A stretch of DNA of 64,000 bases, taken from Paludibacter sp. 47-17 (GTDB taxonomy: Bacteria; Bacteroidota; Bacteroidia; Bacteroidales; Paludibacteraceae). The notes under the pieces are model-generated. The model ran no database searches, was not told the origin of the DNA, and saw only the letters and a list, made by a program, of their open reading frames with translations. The position numbers and the translations under genes were made by a program. Positions 51,901 to 60,780 of this stretch are shown here, piece by piece (position 1 is the stretch's first letter; every line of letters begins with the position of its first letter). The stretch covers positions 62,001 through 126,000 of the forward strand of contig MKVT01000006.1 in NCBI GenBank assembly GCA_001898935.1, in the 5' to 3' direction.

Positions 51901-53304
51901 ATGACACATCCATCAACAGCAACTATTTGCGCCGTTGCCACAGCTCCGGGGACAGGTGGTATAGCGGTGATACGGGTTTCGGGCCCCCTCGCCATTGAAG
52001 TGGTAGCCAGACTGTACGTTCCCCTACGAAGCACGCTGAAGTTTGCCGAACAGGCAGCAAACTCGGTATCGTATGGCCATATCGTAACACACGACAACGA
52101 AACAATCGACGATGTGCTGGTCACAGTATTCAGAGCACCCAATAGTTATACAGGCGAAGATGTTGTGGAGATTTCGTGTCATGGTTCGGTTTACATTCAG
52201 CAGACATTGCTGGAATTACTCCTGAAAAACGGTTGTACCCTCGCACAGCCCGGCGAATTTACACAACGGGCGTTTCTGAATGGGAAAATGGACTTGTCGC
52301 AAGCCGAAGCAGTGGCCGATCTGATCGCCTCACAATCGGCATCGACCCATCGCATGGCGATCCACCAAATGCGGGGAGGCTTTTCGCATCAGTTGGGCAC
52401 ACTGCGTACACACTTGCTCGACTTCGTATCGCTTATCGAACTTGAACTCGACTTTTCGGAAGAAGATGTGGAGTTTGCCGATCGTTCGCAACTGAAAGAG
52501 CTGGTGGTCAACATCGAACAGCACATTACCCGGCTGGCCGACTCGTTCCGCGTAGGAAATGCCCTTAAAAACGGAATCCCGGTAGCCCTGGTGGGCGAAA
52601 CCAACGTGGGCAAATCGACCTTGCTGAATGTACTGCTCAACGACGACAAGGCGATTGTATCCGATATCCATGGAACAACCCGCGACGTAATCGAAGACAC
52701 CATTTCGTTGCGAGGAGTCGATTTCCGGTTTATCGACACGGCAGGTATTCGCAAAACCACCGACACCATCGAAAGTATGGGCATAGAACGGACATTCAAA
52801 AAAATTGAACAGGCTTCAATCGTACTCTGGATTCTCGATGCCACGTCGCTGAGCGAACATATGGAATGGTTAACCGACAAAATTTACAGGAAATCGGAAG
52901 GTAAGAAAATCATATTGGTTTTCAACAAAATCGATAAAATCACCCTGGAAGAACGGGAAGTATTGGATCAGTTGTTTGCCAATTACGATGGCGAACGCAT
53001 CTACATCTCGGCAAAAAAACGTGAAAACACGCACCTTCTGGAAGATGCGCTGCTCCGGGCTTCCCAAATTCCCGAAATACATCCCGGCGATTTAATTGTA
53101 AGTAACCTGCGTCACTACGAAGCCTTACAAAAGGCGCTGGCAGCTATCCGTCGGGTATCGGAAGGACTTGAAAACGGACTCGGCAGCGACTTTCTGTCGC
53201 AGGACATCCGCGAATGTATGTTCCACCTGGGAACCATTACCGGACAGATCTCCAACGACGAAATCCTGGGAAATATCTTCAGTAAGTTCTGCATCGGCAA
53301 GTAA
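51901..53304 (+). CDS. mnmE: tRNA uridine-5-carboxymethylaminomethyl modification GTPase MnmE
   Basis: With MnmG, MnmE modifies the wobble uridine of several tRNAs. The 467-residue protein has the N-terminal THF-binding domain (TICAVATAPGTGGIAVIRVSG), the helical domain, and an inserted G domain with GETNVGKSTLLN, DIHGTTRD, DTAGIRKTTD and FNKIDKI. It ends in the invariant FCIGK, whose Cys is essential in E. coli. The gene is intact to its last codon, and the accessory region starts immediately after it. The 3' end is a known integration site for SGI1-type islands in other bacteria. Confidence 0.97.
   Translation: MTHPSTATICAVATAPGTGGIAVIRVSGPLAIEVVARLYVPLRSTLKFAEQAANSVSYGHIVTHDNETIDDVLVTVFRAPNSYTGEDVVEISCHGSVYIQQTLLELLLKNGCTLAQPGEFTQRAFLNGKMDLSQAEAVADLIASQSASTHRMAIHQMRGGFSHQLGTLRTHLLDFVSLIELELDFSEEDVEFADRSQLKELVVNIEQHITRLADSFRVGNALKNGIPVALVGETNVGKSTLLNVLLNDDKAIVSDIHGTTRDVIEDTISLRGVDFRFIDTAGIRKTTDTIESMGIERTFKKIEQASIVLWILDATSLSEHMEWLTDKIYRKSEGKKIILVFNKIDKITLEEREVLDQLFANYDGERIYISAKKRENTHLLEDALLRASQIPEIHPGDLIVSNLRHYEALQKALAAIRRVSEGLENGLGSDFLSQDIRECMFHLGTITGQISNDEILGNIFSKFCIGK
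53287..53304 (+). other. mnmE 3' end, candidate attachment site
   Basis: TTCTGCATCGGCAAGTAA encodes FCIGK-stop. The last 18 bp of mnmE (trmE) are the attB of SGI1-family islands, and this copy differs only at synonymous positions from the sites I remember. I see no second copy before base 64000 and no integrase gene, so attachment-site status here is inference. Confidence 0.3.
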
Positions 53305-53346
53305 GGGGTGATTTCCAACGATTAGCATAGATTACAATTGATTATT

Positions 53347-53376
53347 AAGGCGTTCATTATGAGCGCCTTTCTTTTT
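53347..53376 (+). terminator. Terminator of mnmE
   Basis: AAGGCGTTCA and TGAGCGCCTT form a 10-bp stem (one G-T pair) with a 3-base loop, followed by TCTTTTTG. It closes the nucleoside phosphorylase-mnmE unit. Confidence 0.88.
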
Positions 53377-53455
53377 GTGCGTATTGGCGATAGTAATCGT
53401 TAATAATGCATTTTCAGCTCATTTTTGTACCGCATTTGTGTCTCGATGGTTTGAC

Positions 53456-53477
53456 ACCTGTTTCTCACCAAACAGGT
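53456..53477. promoter_or_regulatory. 8-bp palindrome upstream of the HTH gene
   Basis: ACCTGTTT and AAACAGGT are perfect complements with a 6-base spacer. Directly before it GTGTC (53438-53442) and GACAC (53453-53457) form a second, shorter inverted repeat. It may be an operator or part of a recombination site. Confidence 0.5.
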
Positions 53478-53487
53478 AGTGGAGATT

Positions 53488-53523
53488 TGAGACATCATGA
53501 GACGTGGTGAGACGCCATGAGAC
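53488..53523 (+). repeat. Four phased TGAGAC boxes
   Basis: TGAGAC begins at 53488, 53498, 53508 and 53518, exactly 10 bp apart, so all four sit on one face of the helix. They end 27 bp before the start of a protein with four HTH domains. An inverted GTCTC lies at 53440-53444. Binding by the adjacent protein is inference. Confidence 0.75.
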
Positions 53524-53550
53524 AGTTTTGGCGAAATAACAAGCGAAAAA

Positions 53551-54459
53551 ATGAGTAGTAACATTGACATTCAAAAGAAATGTATGTGGTGTGGACAGGT
53601 TTTTACAGCACATAAGATGAGCACCTCCTGTTGCTCACACAAGTGCGCCAGTGCAGCGTACAAAGACCGAGTGAGAAAAGAACGCGTTGCAGCCTATCAG
53701 AAAGAGCAATCCATCCAAGAACTAAACGAGCCTATAAAGGATTTGGAGCAAAAAGAGTTTTTTACTCCCACCGAAGCGGCCAAGCTTTTAGGAGTTAGTC
53801 GTGCCAGTATTTATCGTTACATGGCGGACAATACAATAAAGGCGGTTCAATTCAAGGGAAAAACACTTATCAGGCGAAAGGATATTGATGCCTTATTTGA
53901 GAATCCGGTTTCTTACAATAAAAGGCATCCTAAAGAACGTGCTCCCATCACCGAGTTCTACACCACCGCCGAAGTCAAAGAAAAGTATAACGTCAAAGAT
54001 TCATGGATATTCGTAGTCGCCAAGAAGCATAATATCCCCCGGACATTCAATCGTGGTAAAACCTATTGGAGCAAAAAGCACATCGACAACTACTTTGCCA
54101 AAAAAGCCGCTGACCCGGAAATAACGGAATGGTACACGGTAGCAGAAATTCAAGAGAAGTTCAGAATGACTTTGGCTTCCATCTATAGCCTTGCATCTTC
54201 AAATGCCATCCCTAAAAAGAAAGAGGGCATTATGGTCTATTACTCCAAGAAACATTTCGATATAGCCAAAGGGGTAGCCGAACCCGAAGAACCACAATAC
54301 TACACAGTGGCAGAAGCAATGGAGAAGTTCAATCTCACCCGTGACCAGCTATATCATTACGCAACCTACCATAATATTCCCAGAGTCAAGGTTGGCAAAT
54401 ACACCAAGATTTCCCGCCCAGAATTAGATAAACTGTTAGGCGCTCCCAAAATAGAGTAA
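53551..54459 (+). CDS. Four-domain excisionase-type HTH protein with N-terminal Cys cluster
   Basis: The 302-residue protein begins with a probable zinc ribbon (C11, C14, then C28 and C32 in SCCSHKC) and a basic helix, then four similar helix-turn-helix units of the MerR/excisionase type. They start at about residue 70 (FFTPTEAAKLLGVSRASIYRY), 136 (FYTTAEVKEKYNVKDSWIFVV), 194 (WYTVAEIQEKFRMTLASIYSL) and 250 (YYTVAEAMEKFNLTRDQLYHY). Each ends with a basic wing and an I/F-D-rich helix. Such proteins accompany integrative elements in Bacteroidota, but no integrase is adjacent here. Four phased TGAGAC boxes stand just upstream. It is convergent with the exporter operon. Confidence 0.88.
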   Translation: MSSNIDIQKKCMWCGQVFTAHKMSTSCCSHKCASAAYKDRVRKERVAAYQKEQSIQELNEPIKDLEQKEFFTPTEAAKLLGVSRASIYRYMADNTIKAVQFKGKTLIRRKDIDALFENPVSYNKRHPKERAPITEFYTTAEVKEKYNVKDSWIFVVAKKHNIPRTFNRGKTYWSKKHIDNYFAKKAADPEITEWYTVAEIQEKFRMTLASIYSLASSNAIPKKKEGIMVYYSKKHFDIAKGVAEPEEPQYYTVAEAMEKFNLTRDQLYHYATYHNIPRVKVGKYTKISRPELDKLLGAPKIE

Positions 54460-54542
54460 ACAGCTTGAAGTTATTTTCTGGTGAATGCTATCACCAAGTA
54501 ATCACCATTTTCCTTTGCAATCAGAAATTCAACGCTCTAATA

Positions 54543-56729
54543 TTATGACGTCTGCATCTGCGACGATACTAACTCAAAATAGTGTCCTTTTTTCTCCATA
54601 AGGGTTTCGTGGGTACCAATTTCTACGATAAAACCTTTATCAAGCACCACTATTTGGTCGGCATTGCGGATAGTGCTGAGGCGGTGGGCTATTACTACCA
54701 CCGTACGGTGTTCAAAAGCGTTATTTAGTGCATCCACAATTTTTCGTTCGTTGATGGTATCCAAGGCATTAGTAGCTTCATCTAAAAACAAAAATTTGGG
54801 GTCTTTATATAAAGCTCGTGCTATTAATAAACGCTGTTTCTGCCCACCACTTAAGCCTCGTCCTGTTTCCCCGATAACAGTTTCAAAACCTTTGGGCATC
54901 GCGTTAATTTCATCTTCTATTTGGGTTATACGGCAAACTTCACGAAGTCGGTCGTAATCAATGCGCTCTGCGTCCAGCACGATATTATTTAGAATAGTGT
55001 CGCTGAACATTTTTCCGTCTTGCATTACTACACCGCACATATCCCGCCAATTACGCAGATTAATGGCATTCACGTTCATCGTGTCCATTTTTATCTCGCC
55101 GTAACTGGGCTTGTATAGCCGAACTAAAAGTTTCAGCAAGGTTGATTTTCCACTTCCGCTTCCACCCACAATCGCAGTAATTTTATTTTCCGGGATTTGC
55201 AGGTAAATATTTCGCAAGACCAACGGCGAGTTTTGGGTATATTGAAAATGGACATTCTCCAACCTGATGGTTTTCTTTTCTGGCAAGATGGTTGTGCTTC
55301 CGATAGACAGCAGTTCTTCTTCGTCTTCGAGCTGGCGGATTTCATTGATGCGCAGAAAACTGATTTTAGCATATTGTGCCGAAACAACGAAGTTTTTAAA
55401 CTGCACTAACGGCCCGTTAAGCATTCCGATGATAAACTGGGTAGATATCATTACCCCGAAGGTAATATCGCCTTTTATTACCGCCATAGCACAGAAAAAC
55501 ACGATAGCCATATTTTTTATGCTCTCCACAAACTGTGCTCCTAAATTTTGTGCATTCGTAACTGCTAAAACCCGCTTATTTACATGATACAAACGTGCCT
55601 GAATTTCTTCCCATTTCCATCGGCGGTGTTTTTCGTAATTGTAAATCTTGATATCCTGGATGGCTGAAACGGTTTCCACCCAGTAACTCTGATTCTTTGA
55701 AAGCAGTTCAAAATATTCCCAGTCTAACTTTTTGCGAATGCTTAAAAACAGCAACACCCAGCAAACGTACAAGATAGAACCAGCTAAGAAAATGTAAAAT
55801 ATAACAGCATTGTAAATCAAGAGTATGACAGCAAAAACGACAAACGTGAGTATGGAAAATATCAAAGCCAGCGAATTATTCATAATAAAACTCCGGATAC
55901 GTTCGTGGTCTTGCGCCCGCTGAAGAATATCGCCCAACAGTTTATTTTCAAAAAAAGTTACAGGCAGTTTCATCAGCTTTATCAGGTAATCTGAAATAAG
56001 GGCGATGTTTACCCGTGCTGTGATGTGGAGCAAGATCCAATCTCGTAAGACATTGAAAATCATTACACTCAACAAGATGCTGATATTGCCAATCAGCACC
56101 ATATTGATAAACTTCACATCCGAAGTTTTGATACCCACATCTATTACCGCTTTGGAAATAAAGGGCAGTATTCCCTGCAAGGCGGTAACAACGAGCATAA
56201 TAACGAATATCAGCCCGAAATTGCTCTTGTAGGGAAAGAAATATTTCAGAATGCTCGAAAAACTATTCTTTTTCTGCTCCCGTTCGGCTTTACTGTCTTT
56301 GAAATCGGCAGTGGGTTCTACAGCAAGCAGTACACCTTGATTTTCGCCTTTCTGATACCAGCCTCGCTTAAATTCCTCGTGGCTGTACTTGATGCGTCCT
56401 TTTGCAGGATCGGAAACCCAGATATGTTTTTTATCGGAATGATACACCACGATGAAGTGGCTGTCTTTCCAAAACACGATAGCCGGAAAGGGAATGCTGT
56501 TTACCACATCGTCAATAGTACACTTGATAGCAAGCGTACGAAGCCCGATGCTTTCGGCTCCGGTGCTGAGGTCGAGTAGCGATACGCCTTCTTTAGTAAT
56601 GCCGCAGCGATCACGCATAAACTGTAAAGAATAAAACTTGCCGAAATGTTTGGCTATAATTTTAAGTGAAGCCGGTCCGCAGTCTTGCGAATCCATCTGG
56701 TATTCTACAGGGAAACGATGTAAGAGCAT
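54543..56729 (-). CDS. Peptidase-containing ABC transporter (C39 PCAT type)
   Basis: This exporter cuts a double-glycine leader and exports the cargo. The 728-residue protein has an N-terminal C39 peptidase with the complete triad C17 (DSQDCGPASL), H91 (DSHFIVVYH) and D107 (VSDPAKG). Five to six membrane helices follow (about 168-440), then the ATPase with Walker A GGSGSGKST (522-530), signature LSGGQ (626-630), Walker B FLFLDE (646-651) and H682. It lies three bases after the HlyD-like gene. Its likely substrate is the GG-leader protein encoded at 60781-61326. The outer-membrane TolC-like partner is not in the window. Confidence 0.95.
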   Translation of the reverse strand: MLLHRFPVEYQMDSQDCGPASLKIIAKHFGKFYSLQFMRDRCGITKEGVSLLDLSTGAESIGLRTLAIKCTIDDVVNSIPFPAIVFWKDSHFIVVYHSDKKHIWVSDPAKGRIKYSHEEFKRGWYQKGENQGVLLAVEPTADFKDSKAEREQKKNSFSSILKYFFPYKSNFGLIFVIMLVVTALQGILPFISKAVIDVGIKTSDVKFINMVLIGNISILLSVMIFNVLRDWILLHITARVNIALISDYLIKLMKLPVTFFENKLLGDILQRAQDHERIRSFIMNNSLALIFSILTFVVFAVILLIYNAVIFYIFLAGSILYVCWVLLFLSIRKKLDWEYFELLSKNQSYWVETVSAIQDIKIYNYEKHRRWKWEEIQARLYHVNKRVLAVTNAQNLGAQFVESIKNMAIVFFCAMAVIKGDITFGVMISTQFIIGMLNGPLVQFKNFVVSAQYAKISFLRINEIRQLEDEEELLSIGSTTILPEKKTIRLENVHFQYTQNSPLVLRNIYLQIPENKITAIVGGSGSGKSTLLKLLVRLYKPSYGEIKMDTMNVNAINLRNWRDMCGVVMQDGKMFSDTILNNIVLDAERIDYDRLREVCRITQIEDEINAMPKGFETVIGETGRGLSGGQKQRLLIARALYKDPKFLFLDEATNALDTINERKIVDALNNAFEHRTVVVIAHRLSTIRNADQIVVLDKGFIVEIGTHETLMEKKGHYFELVSSQMQTS

Positions 56730-56732
56730 ATT

Positions 56733-58118
56733 CTATTTTTCTCCTTTAGATTTTAAATTATCAAACAGTCTTTCGATAAGCCGTTTGCGCTTGGTGATGA
56801 TTTCGGCGGTACCTTTACTTTCAAAGTCAAGAGGAAGTGTTTTGCCAAAATTTGTAACCGTACCTTCCGGAAAAGAAATTACAACTAAATAGGCATCTAC
56901 ATCTCCATTTGAGGTTTTCAATCTATTTGTAACCCTAGACACGGATTTAACGATACCTTTCAGTAGTCCGTATTCATCGTAAGGATAGTTATTAATTTTC
57001 ACATTAGCAGTTTGCCCTACTTCTACTTTTCCGGCGCCGAATGATGGAATCATTACTTCACCCAAGATGTTATTTTTATCAGGAATAATAGAGAAAAGTT
57101 CCTGTCCCGCTTGTACAAAACTATTGTCCCGCCAGAAACCGAGATATTCTAATTCACCCTCTATGGGCGCATATTGTAAGTAACGTTCTTTCCATAGATT
57201 TATGGAGTTTTCCAATTCGTTTTTTCGTGTGATATAATCAGAATAAGCTTTTTCTTTGGCCTCGGTTTCTTCTAAAAGAGTGCGTTGTATTTCCAAATGA
57301 TTGCGGGCAACTTCCGACTGTTTCATTTGCTGGCTGCTTTGTAAATTTAATCGGGCTTCCTGAAGAGATAGATGAGTATTTTGCTGCTGTTTGTATTCTT
57401 GTTCACTAATGCCTTTCGCTGCAAGTAAGACACTATCTTTTTGTAACTGATCAGCGGAAACATGAAGAATCTGATTTTTAAGTTGCACTTCATTATTCAA
57501 ATTCGCAACAACAGCCTCATCTGATTGGATTTGCTGGCGGAGGTTTTGCCGCATAGTGGTATAAATATCTGATGAGACCAATCGTTTATATTGAAAAAAA
57601 GCAAGAAGGAAAGCATTGTAGGAAGAACTGACTTCACCAAGTATCAGTGTGTTTGGCAAAGATATTTTAGCGGATAAATTCCTGTTTAAACGATTGAGTA
57701 CGGTGTCCACCAACAGGATATGTTTATAGTCAGCTCCGCTTTCCATGTAAGCAATCACATCCCCTTTTTGTAGTTGTGTTTTATTACTTTGAAGGAGGGT
57801 AATGCGTCCGTTGCCGTTTGCAACCAAGCGAACAGGAGCCGTTGTAGCTGTCACAGATATTTGCCCATCGACTGTATCGGGATATTGTATCAGAAAACCC
57901 AGCAGAATAATTATACCCATTAAAATGCCTACACAAAGGACTACCCATTTAGTCCAATAAGTAGGCATTCGATCTATAATAGCTTGTACTTCTTCCGACT
58001 TCTGACTTAAATCGTCATGTTTATTTGGTTCTTCTACTTGATTTTCCGGTATTACAGCCGGTAGAGATGAGTGTATGGGAGTGTCTTGCTTGTTTTTATT
58101 GTATTCGTTGCTTATCAT
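56733..58118 (-). CDS. HlyD family periplasmic adaptor of the exporter
   Basis: Membrane fusion proteins link the ABC exporter with an outer-membrane channel. The 461-residue protein has a cytoplasmic N-terminus, one membrane helix (about 60-82, WVVLCVGILMGIIILLGFLI), a lipoyl-type half (VRLVANGNGRITLLQSNKTQLQKGDVIAYM), a long coiled-coil hairpin (about 180-310) and a beta-barrel half (GEVMIPSFGAGKVEVGQTANVKIN). It overlaps the upstream glycosyltransferase by four bases and precedes the ABC gene by three. Confidence 0.93.
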   Translation of the reverse strand: MISNEYNKNKQDTPIHSSLPAVIPENQVEEPNKHDDLSQKSEEVQAIIDRMPTYWTKWVVLCVGILMGIIILLGFLIQYPDTVDGQISVTATTAPVRLVANGNGRITLLQSNKTQLQKGDVIAYMESGADYKHILLVDTVLNRLNRNLSAKISLPNTLILGEVSSSYNAFLLAFFQYKRLVSSDIYTTMRQNLRQQIQSDEAVVANLNNEVQLKNQILHVSADQLQKDSVLLAAKGISEQEYKQQQNTHLSLQEARLNLQSSQQMKQSEVARNHLEIQRTLLEETEAKEKAYSDYITRKNELENSINLWKERYLQYAPIEGELEYLGFWRDNSFVQAGQELFSIIPDKNNILGEVMIPSFGAGKVEVGQTANVKINNYPYDEYGLLKGIVKSVSRVTNRLKTSNGDVDAYLVVISFPEGTVTNFGKTLPLDFESKGTAEIITKRKRLIERLFDNLKSKGEK

Positions 58119-58810
58119 TTGTTATTGGCACTTTTTCTAAATTTGTTTGCTACATAATGGATTACTCCTAACCGGTTATCGGTCTGTCTGAAATGATTGG
58201 TAATCATCCCTGATATTTCATTATTTGAACGAGTAACATCGGAGTAGCCAAAATCTTTTTGAATGGAAATGAAAGGATAGATAGTCATTTTATCTTTGGT
58301 TATAACTGATAAAACACCATCGGCAGTATCCGAGTCTTTGAAATCATAATCCAGTATTTTCTGAAAAAGCGGTTTGAAGACAACAATAAACTGTGTACAC
58401 CAAAACCAATCTACCCAGTATCGATTAGTATCAACAGGTACGGCATTACCAAATCCCCCAATACCACCCGAAAGTAAATCAGGACATTGTTTATTAGCTT
58501 CAATAATATTGGTAAAAAAATATTCTTGACAGTAAAACGGAGTAAAGATGTGGTCATCTTCGCAGATAATCATAATATCATCATCCCGCTCTATGGCTGT
58601 TTGTACTGCTTTTACCATGCTTTGCCACAGCCCAACTGCTCCAATAGAATGCTCTACAGCTTCTATCCATTCAATTTCAAATTCCGGTTTATCAAGAAAT
58701 TGCTCTTCTATGTGTTTTCGCCGTTCTCTGCGGTCTTTGAGATTAATGATATATACAGGAAGGTAGAAATCATTTAAATTATCAGCCATTTTTCTTTTTA
58801 TAGTTTTCAA
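58115..58810 (-). CDS. GT25-like glycosyltransferase
   Basis: The 231-residue protein resembles LPS/collagen galactosyltransferases of family GT25: VYIINLKDRRERRKHIEEQ near the N-terminus, GAVGLWQSMVKAVQTAI, and the metal-binding-type IICEDDHIF. No membrane segment. The start could be the internal ATG at 58789. It overlaps the GT4 gene by 29 bases and the HlyD gene by four, so it is made together with the exporter. The acceptor may be a glycan or the secreted protein of this cluster; the sequence does not say which. Confidence 0.82.
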   Translation of the reverse strand: MKTIKRKMADNLNDFYLPVYIINLKDRRERRKHIEEQFLDKPEFEIEWIEAVEHSIGAVGLWQSMVKAVQTAIERDDDIMIICEDDHIFTPFYCQEYFFTNIIEANKQCPDLLSGGIGGFGNAVPVDTNRYWVDWFWCTQFIVVFKPLFQKILDYDFKDSDTADGVLSVITKDKMTIYPFISIQKDFGYSDVTRSNNEISGMITNHFRQTDNRLGVIHYVANKFRKSANNK

Positions 58811-59882
58811 CTGTATCCTCTAAAATTTTATTTACTTTCTCACTCCAGACATCCCAGTTCAGTCTCGTTTCATACTCATGACGAGATGATGCCCGAAGTT
58901 TCAGATAACTTTCCTTATCACTAAATACTGTCTTTATTTTTTCAGCGTAATCTTCCGCCGTAGCCAGGGGGGGAAGTAAAAATCCGTTTTTACCTTCACG
59001 AACAGGCTGACTTACTCCACCCACATCAGCTGCTATACTTGGCACACCATAAGCAGAGGCTTCACAGAATACGATGCCGAAAGGTTCAAATTTTGTCGGC
59101 AGGATAAGAAAATGCGATTTTCTTAAAATCTGCCCCAGTTTGTCTAAATCTTCTTTTTTAGATTTATCTAAATGAGGAATAATAATCAAATCATTATCAA
59201 CTTCTAATTTATATTCCGGAGTTGAACCTATAATTGTTAAAGTGCACCTTATTTCCTCTTGCTTCAGTAAGCGATAGACATCTAAAACTTTAACACCGCC
59301 TTTTCGTTGCCATTCTTTTCCGATATAAACTAAATTACAAGCATCTGTACGGATGTCAATCTCATATTCTGATAGAGCTGGAATATTTGCCCCAAATTCA
59401 ACAACATGGGTTTTTTCTTTTTTACAAGAATAATCATTAACAGCACTTTCTTTAGCCCAATTTGAAGAAAAAATAACACTATCTGCGTTTTCTATCATCT
59501 TCCTTTCAATTTCATCAGCCGTTTCTTCAAATTCCTTTGATGGTAAGGACATATTATCCTTAAATAAGCGAAAAGTAGTATCTCCTATATAAATTATCGG
59601 TATACTTACATCCAAGTATGCCCCCAAAAAGTAGTCTCGGACAATTACGACATCAAAATTATATCTGTTTATCCTTTCTGAGAGAATACTGCCATATAGC
59701 TGAGCGTAAAACTCGGGATAGTATTCTACCTTGGAACGATAAGCATAAGATTGGGAAACCACATTATCCCCAATCCATTCTACTGTGTTTTGTTTAGCTA
59801 AGAAAGCTGTCATATGATATAAAGTGCCTGACCAACTCTTTATATCAAATGGATTTAAGTATGATAGGAAACAAATATCCAT
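58782..59882 (-). CDS. GT4 glycosyltransferase
   Basis: The 366-residue protein has the GT-B fold of family 4. The N-terminal half contains VVIVRDYFLGAYLDV and NADSVIFSSNWAKESAVND; the C-terminal half has NLVYIGKEWQRKGGVKVLDVY (donor-site GKxxxRKGG), ILPTKFEPFGIVFCEASAYGVP (the EPFGxxxxE motif) and DVGGVSQPV. It is the first gene after a 261-bp gap and starts the run GT4, GT25-like, HlyD, ABC. No clear TAnnTTTG box stands directly before it. Confidence 0.9.
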   Translation of the reverse strand: MDICFLSYLNPFDIKSWSGTLYHMTAFLAKQNTVEWIGDNVVSQSYAYRSKVEYYPEFYAQLYGSILSERINRYNFDVVIVRDYFLGAYLDVSIPIIYIGDTTFRLFKDNMSLPSKEFEETADEIERKMIENADSVIFSSNWAKESAVNDYSCKKEKTHVVEFGANIPALSEYEIDIRTDACNLVYIGKEWQRKGGVKVLDVYRLLKQEEIRCTLTIIGSTPEYKLEVDNDLIIIPHLDKSKKEDLDKLGQILRKSHFLILPTKFEPFGIVFCEASAYGVPSIAADVGGVSQPVREGKNGFLLPPLATAEDYAEKIKTVFSDKESYLKLRASSRHEYETRLNWDVWSEKVNKILEDTVENYKKKNG

Positions 59883-59945
59883 AGTTCAAATTATTCTAAA
59901 GCAAAAATTAAACACTCTAATAATCTTAGGTATTAGTCTTGGTTA

Positions 59946-59963
59946 AAACATAAATATATGTTT
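59946..59963. promoter_or_regulatory. 7-bp inverted repeat before the GT4-exporter run
   Basis: AAACATA and TATGTTT with a 4-base spacer lie 64-81 bp upstream of the GT4 start. In this AT-rich gap (59883-60143), chance occurrence is possible. Apart from this and the terminator at 60090-60130 I see nothing else in the gap. Confidence 0.3.
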
Positions 59964-60089
59964 GCCAAAAGAGTCATTTTTGTTCAAACCGTCTTGTAAG
60001 ATTAGATTGCTTTTTAGATGAAAACTACAACACAAAACTTATATTCCAATGCACTACTGGTTAATATTTAATCTTATAGTTGGATGTTT

Positions 60090-60130
60090 TTTAAAAGCAT
60101 TGAGAGAAAACAAAAATTCTCCCTCAATGC
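60090..60130 (-). terminator. Terminator after the small secreted protein gene
   Basis: GCATTGAG and CTCAATGC pair across a loop that adds AGAA/TTCT, and the minus strand continues with TTTT. It separates the GG-leader pair from the GT4-exporter run. Confidence 0.78.
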
Positions 60131-60143
60131 GATTGTTGCAAAT

Positions 60144-60770
60144 CTACTCTTTTAGATAACCTCCATCAATATTCACTCCATCATAAAAATACTCGAAAGC
60201 TATTTTCATCGTTTTCATTTCTTCGGGATAAGTATCTATATTCAATTTTAACAAACGGTTATATTCTGTTTCTAACTGCTTGCTTTTAACCGGATTAGAC
60301 CAGTAAAATTGCCAAAATTGCATTTGGTGTCCTTTACGAAGTTTAGAGATAGCCACGAGAATACCATCCATTCTGCGCCACATTATTCTGTGTAATAATA
60401 CTTTGAAGTAATTTGGAGCGTCTGCATCTAGTTTTCCACCTACAGCAATGTTGACTATTTTCTTACAATATATACTGTCTTTTATCAGGGTTACTTTACC
60501 ATCTAAGGCATCTATTTGCTTTTGGGCAAGATTATACATCGTTAAGTCATAATTATTTTTCGAACTATACTGATATGTCATTATAAACTCATTCCATGTA
60601 TTTGGGAAAGCATCAAAAAATGCTTTTTGTCGTTCTAAAGTGTTCGGATTATTAACTAGCTCTCTAAAAGATGTGTTTAATTTTGCCGTATCTATGGGAA
60701 AGGTTTGTGACTTTACATTAGCGGTTACTGATACTATAAAAATTATCAGAAATAACATTTTATTTTTCAT
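60144..60770 (-). CDS. Small secreted protein of unknown function, candidate immunity or partner protein
   Basis: The 208-residue protein has a signal peptide (MKNKMLFLIIFIVSVTANVKSQ), so it is exported by Sec to the periplasm or beyond. The mature part is helical, with QKAFFDAFPNTWNEFIMTYQ, CKKIVNIAVGGKLD and a Trp-rich stretch GHQMQFWQFYWSN. I do not recognise a named domain. It starts 10 bp after the stop of the GG-leader DUF5675-like gene and is closed by a terminator, so the two form the end of one transcript. A toxin-immunity arrangement would fit, but that is inference from position. Confidence 0.7.
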   Translation of the reverse strand: MKNKMLFLIIFIVSVTANVKSQTFPIDTAKLNTSFRELVNNPNTLERQKAFFDAFPNTWNEFIMTYQYSSKNNYDLTMYNLAQKQIDALDGKVTLIKDSIYCKKIVNIAVGGKLDADAPNYFKVLLHRIMWRRMDGILVAISKLRKGHQMQFWQFYWSNPVKSKQLETEYNRLLKLNIDTYPEEMKTMKIAFEYFYDGVNIDGGYLKE

Positions 60771-60780
60771 AATAACCTCC

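Noticed and set aside
54480-54495. GGTGA/TCACC inverted repeat between the HTH gene and the ABC exporter gene
   Set aside because: Only five base pairs with a 6-base loop and no T run; too weak to call a terminator or an attachment site in an 83-bp gap.
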